This document shows, one piece after another, positions 55,414 to 62,739 of a DNA stretch of 64,000 nucleotides. The DNA is taken from contig NZ_CP059900.1 in the NCBI RefSeq assembly GCF_014126825.1, positions 4,044,954-4,108,953 on the forward strand. The letters are read 5' to 3'. How positions within the stretch are numbered: position 1 is the stretch's first letter; each line of letters opens with the position of its first letter. The translations under genes were made by a program, and so were the position numbers. The notes under the pieces are model-generated. The model had not been told where the DNA came from. It saw nothing but the letters and a program-made list of their open reading frames with translations, and searched no databases. Origin of the DNA: Tomitella gaofuii. GTDB lineage: Bacteria; Actinomycetota; Actinomycetes; Mycobacteriales; Mycobacteriaceae.

Positions 55414-55478
55414 CGCCGAGTGGGGCGTTCCTCGGTGCTCCACCGTCGGTCGAGCACCGATAAACGCCCCACTCGGCG
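55414..55478. repeat. Dispersed palindromic element, copy 1
   Basis: 27-nt arms at 55414-55440 and 55452-55478 pair with only two mismatches around an 11-nt loop. The unit CGCCGAGTGGGGCG...TCGGTGCTC recurs at 56494-56558. It lies between convergent genes and could act as a bidirectional terminator. Confidence 0.85.
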
Positions 55479-55524
55479 TCGAGCCAGGAACCAAAGACCG
55501 ACCGCGAGCCGGCGGGGGTCGGGA

Positions 55525-56289
55525 TCAGCCGCGGTCGGCCTGCACGAACTGGGCGAATCCGCGCATCTGCTGTGTGATCCGCGTACAACCGGCATCGCGC
55601 AGCAGACCGGTGATCTCATCGCGGCCGAAAAGCCGCACCCCGCCCACGCGACGCCCGCCCCAGGCGCGGTGCACCGCCCCCGGCAGCCGGGCGCAGGAAG
55701 TCATCACGCACAAGCGCCCTCCCGGTGCGAGCACGCGCACCATCTCCGCAAGTACCCGCTCCGGCTCGTCCACCAGATACAGCGCCGCGTAGCAGCACAC
55801 CGCATCGAACTCCGCGTCCGCGAACGGCAGCCGGGCCGCGTCGCCGCGCACGTAGCCCACACGCGGGCCCGCATTGTGGTCGACCGCCTGCTCGAGCATC
55901 GCCGCCGACATGTCGATGCCCACCACGAGCCCACCGGCGCCCAGCAGATCCGCGAACCGTCCGCTGAAGTTGCCGGGCCCGCAGGCGACGTCCAGGACCG
56001 TCTGCGACCCGCCCACCCGGAGGTCGCGCACCGCCTTGTCGATCTCGCTGCGCATCGTCATGCCGGCGGCCAGCAGAGGAAGCGCCCCCTGACGCCACGG
56101 GCCCTCGTAGATTCGCGAGACGAAGCCGCTGTTCATAGCGACCGAGGCCACCGTCCGGCGCTGCGGGGCCGGGCCCGGGCCGAGCGTGTCCAGGTAGCCA
56201 CGATCCGTCGGCGCCGCCCCGTCCGGGAGCACCAGCATCGCCTCGATACGGGCCGCAGGCATGGGTGCAGTGCCCGGGGTGTTCGTCAT
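55525..56289 (-). CDS. Class I SAM-dependent methyltransferase
   Basis: 254 residues from ATG 56289 with GGGAGGC upstream. Motif I VLDVACGPGNFSGRFADLLG, acidic end of beta-2 in VVGIDMSAAMLEQA, motif II DAVCCYAALYLVDEP, and the C-terminal VLAPGGRLCVMTSC. Similar to UbiE/COQ5-like and small-molecule methyltransferases. The first 60 residues contain Pro- and Ala-rich and charged stretches not explained by the fold. It is bracketed by two copies of a palindromic element. The substrate is unknown. Confidence 0.87.
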   Translation of the reverse strand: MTNTPGTAPMPAARIEAMLVLPDGAAPTDRGYLDTLGPGPAPQRRTVASVAMNSGFVSRIYEGPWRQGALPLLAAGMTMRSEIDKAVRDLRVGGSQTVLDVACGPGNFSGRFADLLGAGGLVVGIDMSAAMLEQAVDHNAGPRVGYVRGDAARLPFADAEFDAVCCYAALYLVDEPERVLAEMVRVLAPGGRLCVMTSCARLPGAVHRAWGGRRVGGVRLFGRDEITGLLRDAGCTRITQQMRGFAQFVQADRG

Positions 56290-56493
56290 GAATGCCTCCC
56301 CTGAGTGCCGGTCGGCGCAGAAATCGTCGGCCCGCCGGTATCGCGCCGATCCTCCACCGCGGCCGGGCGCAGTGAACGCGAGGCCCCCGGCGACGAAACC
56401 GGCATGGCCGATCACCGCGACAGTCTAAGCGCGTTCGGCGTGAATGCAGACGAGAAACTGCGCCTGCCACCGGTCGACAAAGCCCCGTCCCCT

Positions 56494-56558
56494 CGCCGAG
56501 TGAGGCGCTCTTCGGTGCTCGACCTGCGGTGGAGCACCGAAAAACGCCCCACTCGACG
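56494..56558. repeat. Dispersed palindromic element, copy 2
   Basis: 27-nt arms at 56494-56520 and 56532-56558 pair with four mismatches around an 11-nt loop; clearly homologous to 55414-55478. It lies in the gap between the methyltransferase and the permease. Confidence 0.82.
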
Positions 56559-56571
56559 CCAGAAGCCAGAA

Positions 56572-57972
56572 CTATCCAGCCGCCGCGTACCCGCCCCGCC
56601 GGTGCTGCACCGCCACCACGACGAGCCCCACCACCAGCCACAGCGCGCCCACCACCTGCGCGACCCCGTTGGCCTCCACGAGCACGACCACGAGGACCGC
56701 GGAGCCCACCACCGGCGCGATCAGGTGCGATGCCGTGCGGCGCGGGCCGCCGAGGCGCCGCACCCAGTAGTAGCCGATCACCGACGCGTGCAGCAGAAGG
56801 AACGCGCACAGGGCGCCGACGCTCACCACCGAGACGAGGATGTCGAGCCCGTCGTCCTCCGACGCCGCCCACACTGCGATGACCACGTTGAACGCCGCCG
56901 CGATGAGCACCCCCACGGCCGGCACCCCGGTGTGCCCGTCGACCTTCGCCAGGAACCCCGGCAGCCGCTTGGCGCGCCCCATGTCCATGAGGATCCGCGA
57001 CGCCGCCGCCTGGCCGACCATTGCGGAGAACGCCGCACCCGCCGCCTTCGACACCGCCAGGGCCGTGGACAGCCATTCGGCCATCCTGTCACCGACGAGC
57101 CGGTAGTAGGCGTCGCCCTGCAGGTCCGGGTTGGCCGCGAGGTACTGCGGCGTCTCGGTGGTGATCAGCGCGGCCACGTACGTCTGCGCCGCGAACAGCA
57201 GGCCGGCCGTCACCAGGCAGACGACGAGCGCGCGGGCCACCATGCGCGACGCGCCGATGGTCTCCTCGGCGAATGTCGCGATCGCGTCGAAGCCCAGGTA
57301 GGACAGCATCGCCACCGACACCGCCCCCAGCACGGCCGGCAGCGACAGCCCGCCCACGCCGGTGAGCGGGGAGAGCGGGTCGCGCACCGTGCCGTGCTCG
57401 GCGATGACCCGGACGCCGCCGGCGAGGACCATGGCCAGCACGACGCACTCGGCGGCGACGACCAGCGTGGCCACGCGTGCGGCGATCCGCACCCCGGCCA
57501 GGTTGAGCCCCGTCGTGAGCACCACGGCCATGGCCGTCCAGCCCCACGTGGGCACCGCCGGCAGGAACGAGTGCATCGCGATGCCGGTGAACAGGTAGGC
57601 CACCGACGGGATGAGCAGGTAGTCCAGCATCACCATCCAGCCGCCCATGAAGCCGGTCCGCGGCCCGATCCCGGCGCTCGCGTACGCGAACACCGACCCC
57701 GCACGCGGCACCCGACGCGACATCAGCGCGTACGAGTAGGCGGTGAACGCCATGGCCACCGTCGCCACCAGGTACACCAGAGGCACTGCGCCGTGGCTCT
57801 GCGCGTCGAGCGGGCCGAAGATGCTCACGGCCGCGGCGGGGCCGATGAACACCAGACCGTAGACGACCAGTTGGAAGAAGCTGATGCGCCGACGCAGCGT
57901 CGGCGCCTGCCCGTCCGGCGCGTCCCGGGGCGCCGGGCAGGGGTGTTCCGCGAGGCTGTCCTGGTCGGTCAT
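56572..57972 (-). CDS. APC-family amino acid permease
   Basis: 466 residues from ATG 57972; an in-frame ATG at 58008 would add 12. About twelve helices: FFQLVVYGLVFIGPAAAVSIFG is the APC entry helix, PRAGSVFAYASAGIGPRTGFMGGW, LSYLGFDAIATFAEET in helix 6, and FSAMVGQAAASRILMDMGRAKRLP later. The family imports amino acids or polyamines by proton symport. The 257-nt leader encodes a Cys-rich attenuator peptide, and a strong hairpin sits just ahead of the ribosome site, suggesting control by cysteine or sulfur supply; a sulfur-containing amino acid is thus a likely substrate (inference). Confidence 0.9.
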   Translation of the reverse strand: MTDQDSLAEHPCPAPRDAPDGQAPTLRRRISFFQLVVYGLVFIGPAAAVSIFGPLDAQSHGAVPLVYLVATVAMAFTAYSYALMSRRVPRAGSVFAYASAGIGPRTGFMGGWMVMLDYLLIPSVAYLFTGIAMHSFLPAVPTWGWTAMAVVLTTGLNLAGVRIAARVATLVVAAECVVLAMVLAGGVRVIAEHGTVRDPLSPLTGVGGLSLPAVLGAVSVAMLSYLGFDAIATFAEETIGASRMVARALVVCLVTAGLLFAAQTYVAALITTETPQYLAANPDLQGDAYYRLVGDRMAEWLSTALAVSKAAGAAFSAMVGQAAASRILMDMGRAKRLPGFLAKVDGHTGVPAVGVLIAAAFNVVIAVWAASEDDGLDILVSVVSVGALCAFLLLHASVIGYYWVRRLGGPRRTASHLIAPVVGSAVLVVVLVEANGVAQVVGALWLVVGLVVVAVQHRRGGYAAAG

Positions 57973-57996
57973 GAGCGTGGGTCGATCCTTCCGGGG

Positions 57997-58016
57997 CCGG
58001 GCCCGCACCGGCCCGG
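57997..58016 (-). promoter_or_regulatory. Hairpin ahead of the APC permease ribosome site
   Basis: CCGGGCC (57997-58003) and GGCCCGG (58010-58016) form a 7-bp all-GC stem directly upstream of GGAAGGA (57994-57988) in the minus transcript. It may be the attenuator controlled by the leader peptide. Confidence 0.45.
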
Positions 58017-58142
58017 AGAAAAGTGAGAGTGCGTACGCAGGGGTGAGACCCCGCGACAGGGCGGGGAACGAGGCGGGGCGAGCGACGCGCGGCCCGCGGG
58101 CGCCGGACGGTCAGGCCGGCGGCTGGTGCAGGCGCGTCGGGG

Positions 58143-58229
58143 TCAGGCCGGACAGAGCGCGGAGGCGGAGCGGCACTGGTCGATGTGGCGGCGGCACACC
58201 AGCGCGACGCAGCAGTGTCCGCGACCCAT
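58143..58229 (-). CDS. 28-residue Cys-rich leader peptide
   Basis: ATG 58229 with a perfect GGAGG 7 nt upstream encodes 28 residues ending at TGA 58143, with five Cys: MGRGHCCVALVC then RRHIDQCRSASALCPA. The core RRHID-x-x-R-x-x-x-ALC matches the widespread actinobacterial putative leader peptide family (RRHVDLLRVASALC-type, from memory) found ahead of sulfur and amino acid genes. Such peptides let the ribosome sense Cys-tRNA and control the downstream gene by attenuation. Here the downstream gene, 170 nt away, is an APC permease. Too short to be a stable protein in itself. Confidence 0.72.
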   Translation of the reverse strand: MGRGHCCVALVCRRHIDQCRSASALCPA

Positions 58230-58349
58230 CCCGCTGCCTCCGTCCGCACTGTGATCGACGGGCGCCGACATGCGCGCCCCGGATACGCGCGGCGCGCTCA
58301 CGGCCGTCCGCGTACGCGTCTCAGGATACGCACCGCGGGCGCGCGTCCG
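58230..58349. other. Gap upstream of the leader peptide
   Basis: Part of the 377-nt stretch between the permease and the acyl-CoA dehydrogenase; apart from the leader peptide it holds no recognisable gene. It should contain the promoter of the leader-permease transcript, but no clear -35/-10 pair was found. Confidence 0.4.
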
Positions 58350-60347
58350 TCACTCGGCGCGGGCCGTCCTGCGCGCCACGTCGGGCTCCGTCGACGGCCC
58401 GGGTTCCCAGTGCGCGATCCACGGGCCCGTGCCCTCGCTCTGGTCGAGGATGCCGGCTTCGAGCCAGGTGTAGCGGTCGTCCAGGACCTTGTGCGCGAGC
58501 GCCCGGTCGGATGCGTCGGTGTTGTGCCACAGCGCGTGCTGCAGACTCTCCACCCGCCCCGCGGCCTGGCGGCAGAAGGCGTCGGCCAGCTCGTGGGCGC
58601 CCTCCCCCTGCACCGGGTCGTCCTGCCGCTGCGCCTCGGCCCGCACGCACGCCGCGGACATGGCGAACAGCTCGGCGCCGGTGTCGACGACCCGCCCCAG
58701 GAACGCCTGCCGATTCTCCATGCCCGCCTGCCAGCGCGCCATCCCGTAGAAGGTGTTGCGGGCGAGCTTGCGGGCCGCGCGTTCGACGAAACGCAGGTGT
58801 CCGGCCAGGTCGCCGAACTCGGCGTAGCCGCCGGGCACGTCGCCGCGGCCTGCCACGAGCGTGGGCAGCCACCGGGCGTAGAACTCGCTCGCCCCGGCCG
58901 CCGCCTTGGCCTTGTCCTGCAGGCCGGATTTCGGGTCGGCCAGCGCGCCGGCCGCCGTCAGGTGCGCGTCCACCGCCTCGCGCGCGATGAGCAGGCGCAT
59001 GATCTCGCTGGAACCCTCGAAGATGCGGTTGATGCGCAGGTCGCGCACGAGCTGCTCGACGGGCACCGCGCGCTCGCCGCGGTCGCGCAGCGACGCCGCC
59101 GTCTCGTATCCGCGCCCGCCCCGGATCTGCAGGAGCAGGTCCGCCAACTCGCAGGCCTGCTCGCTGGACCAGAGCTTGCCCAGCGCCGCCTCGATGCGGA
59201 TGTCGTTGCGCCCCTCGTCGGCCATCTGACCGGACAGCTCCACCACCGCCTCGAGGGCGTAGGTGGTGGCGGCGATGCGGGCGATCATCGTCGCCACGGC
59301 CTCGTGCTCGCCCACCGGCTTGCCCCATTGCACGCGCTCGCGCGACCATTCGCGGGCGATCTTCAGGCACCACTTGCCGCTGCCGGCCGCCATGGCCGGG
59401 ATGGCCAAACGGCCCGCATTGAGGGTGGTGAGCGCGATCTTGAGCCCGTCGCCCTCGCGCCCGATGAGGTTCTCGCGCGGCACCCGCACCTTGTGCAGCC
59501 GGGTGACGCCGTTCTCGATTCCGCGCAGGCCCATGAACCGGTTGCGCCGCTCGACGGTGATCCCCTCCGACGCCGCCTCGACGACGAACGCCGACACCCC
59601 GCCCCGATGGTGTTCCCCGGACGCGTCGTCCCACTTCGGCACCCGCGCCATCACCACGAGCAGGTCGGCGATCACCCCGTTCGTGGTCCACAGCTTGACG
59701 CCGTCGAGCTCGTAGGCCGCGCCGTCGTCGACAGGTGTGGCCGTGGAAGCCAGCCGCGCCGGATCGGAGCCGACATCCGGCTCGGTGAGCAGGAATGCCG
59801 ACACCTCACCGCGGGCGCAGCGGGGCAGGTACTCGTCCTTCTGTGCGTCGCTGCCGGCGAGCTTGAGCGGCTCGGGCACGCCGATGGACTGGTGCGCGGA
59901 CAGCAGCGCGCCGATACTCGGGTGCACCGAGGCCACCATGGTCAGCACCCGGTTGTAGGCCACCTGGGACAACCCCATGCCGCCGTGGGCGCGGTCGATC
60001 TTGAGCCCGAACGCGCCGGCGTCCGCCAGCATGCGCACGTATTCGTCGGGTATCTGCGCCTCGGCCTCGATGCGCTGGCCGTCCAGCTTCTCGCACACCC
60101 CGCGTAGCCTCCGCAGGTACTCGTCTGTGCGGGCGATGTCCTCCGCGGGCGGACGCGGGAACGGGTGCACCAGCTCCAGCGGGAACCGGCCCAGGAACAT
60201 CTCCTTGGCGAACGAGGGCTTGTCCCAGCCGCTCTCGCGCGCCTGCTCGGCGACCTCGCGCGCCTCCTCCGCGGTGACCGCGGGCCGGCCGTCGCCGGTC
60301 GCCGCCTCTCCGGTGTCCCCCGCCGCGCGTGCCGTGGTTTCACTCAT
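58350..60347 (-). CDS. Acyl-CoA dehydrogenase, long (FadE5/VLCAD-like)
   Basis: 665 residues. FAD and substrate motifs: FLLTEPDVGSDPARLASTA, the WTTNGVIADLLVVMARV block, GGRGYETAAS, and catalytic Glu444 in RIFEGSSEIMRLL. The extra C-terminal domain of about 170 residues is that of FadE5 and mitochondrial VLCAD. It introduces a trans-2 double bond in long-chain acyl-CoA, with ETF as acceptor. The gene stands alone between the leader-permease transcript and an MFS gene. Confidence 0.94.
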   Translation of the reverse strand: MSETTARAAGDTGEAATGDGRPAVTAEEAREVAEQARESGWDKPSFAKEMFLGRFPLELVHPFPRPPAEDIARTDEYLRRLRGVCEKLDGQRIEAEAQIPDEYVRMLADAGAFGLKIDRAHGGMGLSQVAYNRVLTMVASVHPSIGALLSAHQSIGVPEPLKLAGSDAQKDEYLPRCARGEVSAFLLTEPDVGSDPARLASTATPVDDGAAYELDGVKLWTTNGVIADLLVVMARVPKWDDASGEHHRGGVSAFVVEAASEGITVERRNRFMGLRGIENGVTRLHKVRVPRENLIGREGDGLKIALTTLNAGRLAIPAMAAGSGKWCLKIAREWSRERVQWGKPVGEHEAVATMIARIAATTYALEAVVELSGQMADEGRNDIRIEAALGKLWSSEQACELADLLLQIRGGRGYETAASLRDRGERAVPVEQLVRDLRINRIFEGSSEIMRLLIAREAVDAHLTAAGALADPKSGLQDKAKAAAGASEFYARWLPTLVAGRGDVPGGYAEFGDLAGHLRFVERAARKLARNTFYGMARWQAGMENRQAFLGRVVDTGAELFAMSAACVRAEAQRQDDPVQGEGAHELADAFCRQAAGRVESLQHALWHNTDASDRALAHKVLDDRYTWLEAGILDQSEGTGPWIAHWEPGPSTEPDVARRTARAE

Positions 60348-60382
60348 GGTCAGCCTCCTCGCGTGGATGCCTCAACCCCTGT

Positions 60383-61810
60383 CTACCCCTTCGCCGCAGG
60401 GTGTATGCGCGATTGCGGCCGCCACACCGCCGCCAGCGCCAGGGTGACCACCGCGAGCCCCACCATCACCGGCACCATCACGCCCCAGTGCTCCTGCGTG
60501 GCGCCGGGCCCGAAGACCACGCCGATCACCGCCGTCGCCGAGATCGCGCCCAGGTACCGCGAGGTCTGCAGGATGCCGGCGGCCACTCCGCTGTCCTCGG
60601 GCCGCGCCGAGGCGTACATGCCCTGGTTGGCGGCGATGCTCACGATGCAGTACGGAACACCTGTGAGCGCCAGGAGCACCGCGACGACGGCCGCCGCGAT
60701 GGACAGCGTGAGCAGCCACAGCAGCCCCGCCGCCGCCACCAGCGCCGCCGACCCGACGAGCATCACGGTCCGCACTCCCCACCGGTCGATCGCGCGCGCA
60801 GCGAACGGGGTGCCCACCACGGAGACGGCGGCCAGCGGCAGCATGAGCAGGCCGACGATCTCGGGGTCGTAGCCGCCGGACTGCTGCAGGAGCTCGGGCA
60901 GCCCGTAGAACGCGCAGTAGTACACCCCGTTGAACACCGCGAAAGCCGCGTACACGAGGATCAGGGGCCGGTTGCGGCCGAGCATCCGCAGGTCCAGGAA
61001 CGGTGTGGGGCATCGCAGCTCGCACCACCCGAACGCCGCCATCGACACCACTGCACCGGCCCCCAGCCACCACGTGGCCCCGGGGATCGCGCCGAGCACC
61101 GCGGTGAGCGCGCACACCAGCATGGCCGTGAACAGCGCGATACCCGGCACATCGGATTCGATGACGATCGCGCGCAACGGCTTGCGCTCGCGCGGCGGAT
61201 CGGCGGGCGTCAGCCACAGCACACCGGCGGCCGCCGCCAGCCCCAGCGGCACGTTGACGAAGAACAGGGCGGGCCAGCCGAACAGGCCCACCAGCACGCC
61301 GCCGAGCACCGGCCCCACCGCCGCGCCCGCCGTGTTGGCCATCTGGATCATCCCCAGCGGCCGGGTCGAGCTCACCTGCGCCCGAGCCGTCAGCGCGCCC
61401 ACCATGGCCACGGCGCTGGGGTAGGCGGTGGCCGTGCCGAGCGCCATGAACACCCGCGCCACGCACACCAGCGCGAAGCTCGGCGCGAACGTCGCCAGCG
61501 CGCAGGTGACCACCACCAGCACCATGCCCACGGTGAACAGGCGCTTGGCCCCGAAGCGGTCGGCGAAGCGCCCCATCACCGGCTGCATCGCCGCCGAGCA
61601 CAGGTAGAACGAGGTGATCACCCAGGTGACGGTGGCGATGTCGAGGGCGAAGTGCCGCTGGAAGTCGACGAGCGCCACCGCGATCATCGACGAGTTGAGC
61701 GGATTGAGCACCGTACCGAGGCACAGCGCGGCGACGCTGGGGCCGAGGCGCCGCGGGCCCGGACTGCTCTTCCCGGGGATGCCGGAACCCTTCCGACGGG
61801 ATGTGTTCAC
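60383..61810 (-). CDS. MFS transporter, DHA-type exporter
   Basis: 475 residues from GTG 61810, with a GGGGCGAT site and a -10-like TATGCT 9 nt before it; the open frame extends further but overlaps the next gene's leader. Motif GRFADRFGAKRLFTVG (motif A) and DLEPxxx-like GPVLGGVLVGLFGWPALFFVNVPLG (motif C) with 14 helices indicate a DHA2-type drug/proton antiporter. It ends 35 nt before the acyl-CoA dehydrogenase start, so these may share a transcript. Confidence 0.9.
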   Translation of the reverse strand: MNTSRRKGSGIPGKSSPGPRRLGPSVAALCLGTVLNPLNSSMIAVALVDFQRHFALDIATVTWVITSFYLCSAAMQPVMGRFADRFGAKRLFTVGMVLVVVTCALATFAPSFALVCVARVFMALGTATAYPSAVAMVGALTARAQVSSTRPLGMIQMANTAGAAVGPVLGGVLVGLFGWPALFFVNVPLGLAAAAGVLWLTPADPPRERKPLRAIVIESDVPGIALFTAMLVCALTAVLGAIPGATWWLGAGAVVSMAAFGWCELRCPTPFLDLRMLGRNRPLILVYAAFAVFNGVYYCAFYGLPELLQQSGGYDPEIVGLLMLPLAAVSVVGTPFAARAIDRWGVRTVMLVGSAALVAAAGLLWLLTLSIAAAVVAVLLALTGVPYCIVSIAANQGMYASARPEDSGVAAGILQTSRYLGAISATAVIGVVFGPGATQEHWGVMVPVMVGLAVVTLALAAVWRPQSRIHPAAKG

Positions 61811-61944
61811 GATCGCCCCAGCATAGGTCCACGAGCGTCGCGCACCCCCCCGCGCCGCACCCGCGTCCCCGAACCGCCCGCGCACTGCTCCCGGCTCTGC
61901 GACGCTGGTGATCGGGAGGGCACGCTCGCAACTCGGAGGCGCGG

Positions 61945-62739
61945 ATGCGGATCGCACTGTTCATCGCCTGTTTCAACGACGTGATGTACCCGAGGACGGG
62001 CAAGGCGATGGTGCGCCTGCTGCGCCGCCTGGGCCACGAGGTGGTCTTCCCCCGTGGGCAGACGTGCTGCGGGCAGATGCACTTCAACACCGGCTACCAG
62101 GACGATTGCATCCCGCTGGCCGAGCATTTCTGCGACGTGTTCGACGACTACGACGTGGTGCTCGCCGCGTCGGGCTCATGCGCGTCGATGGTCAAGGAGT
62201 ATTACCCGACGCTGGCCGACCGGGCGGGCTCGCAGCGCCTGCACCGCCGTGTCGATGCGGTGGGAGCCCGGCTCTACGAGCTGTCCGAGCTGCTGGTGGA
62301 CGTGCTCGGCGTGACCGACACCGGCTCGTACTTCCCGCACCGCGTCACCTACCACCCCACCTGCCACACCCTGCGCATGCTGCGGATCGGGGACAGGCCG
62401 ACGTTGCTGCTGCGCAATGTCGAGGGCATCGAGCTGGCGGAGCTGCCGGAGGCCGACGAGTGCTGCGGGTTCGGCGGCACGTTCGCGATCAAGAACGCCG
62501 ACACGTCCACGGCGATGGGGTCGGACAAGGTGGCCAACGCGATGCGGACCGGCGCGGAGGTGATCACCGCGGCCGACAACTCCTGCCTCATGCACATCGG
62601 CGGGATGATGTCGCGCGGCCGGTCGCCGATGCGGCCCCTGCACTATGCCGAGATCCTCGCCTCCACCCGCGCGGACCCGCTGGGCACCGGCGGCCCGGTG
62701 CGCGCGGTGGACCGGCCGACACGGGAGTTCGCGCCGTGA
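61945..62739 (+). CDS. lutA: L-lactate dehydrogenase complex subunit LutA/LldE
   Basis: 264 residues. Two CCG-type cysteine-rich domains: QTCCGQMHFNTGY (with SGSCASM) in the first half and ECCGFGGTFAIK (with HPTCHTLRML) in the second, which bind iron-sulfur centres in LutA and GlcF. LutA-LutB-LutC oxidise L-lactate to pyruvate. Start ATG 61945 has CGGAGGCGCGG upstream. Its TGA overlaps the GTG of lutB (GTGA). Confidence 0.93.
   Translation: MRIALFIACFNDVMYPRTGKAMVRLLRRLGHEVVFPRGQTCCGQMHFNTGYQDDCIPLAEHFCDVFDDYDVVLAASGSCASMVKEYYPTLADRAGSQRLHRRVDAVGARLYELSELLVDVLGVTDTGSYFPHRVTYHPTCHTLRMLRIGDRPTLLLRNVEGIELAELPEADECCGFGGTFAIKNADTSTAMGSDKVANAMRTGAEVITAADNSCLMHIGGMMSRGRSPMRPLHYAEILASTRADPLGTGGPVRAVDRPTREFAP

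Noticed and set aside
61150-61957. Extended start of the MFS gene at 61957
   Set aside because: The extra N-terminus overlaps the lutA leader and start in the opposite direction and is hydrophilic and unlike the family; GTG 61810 has a ribosome site.
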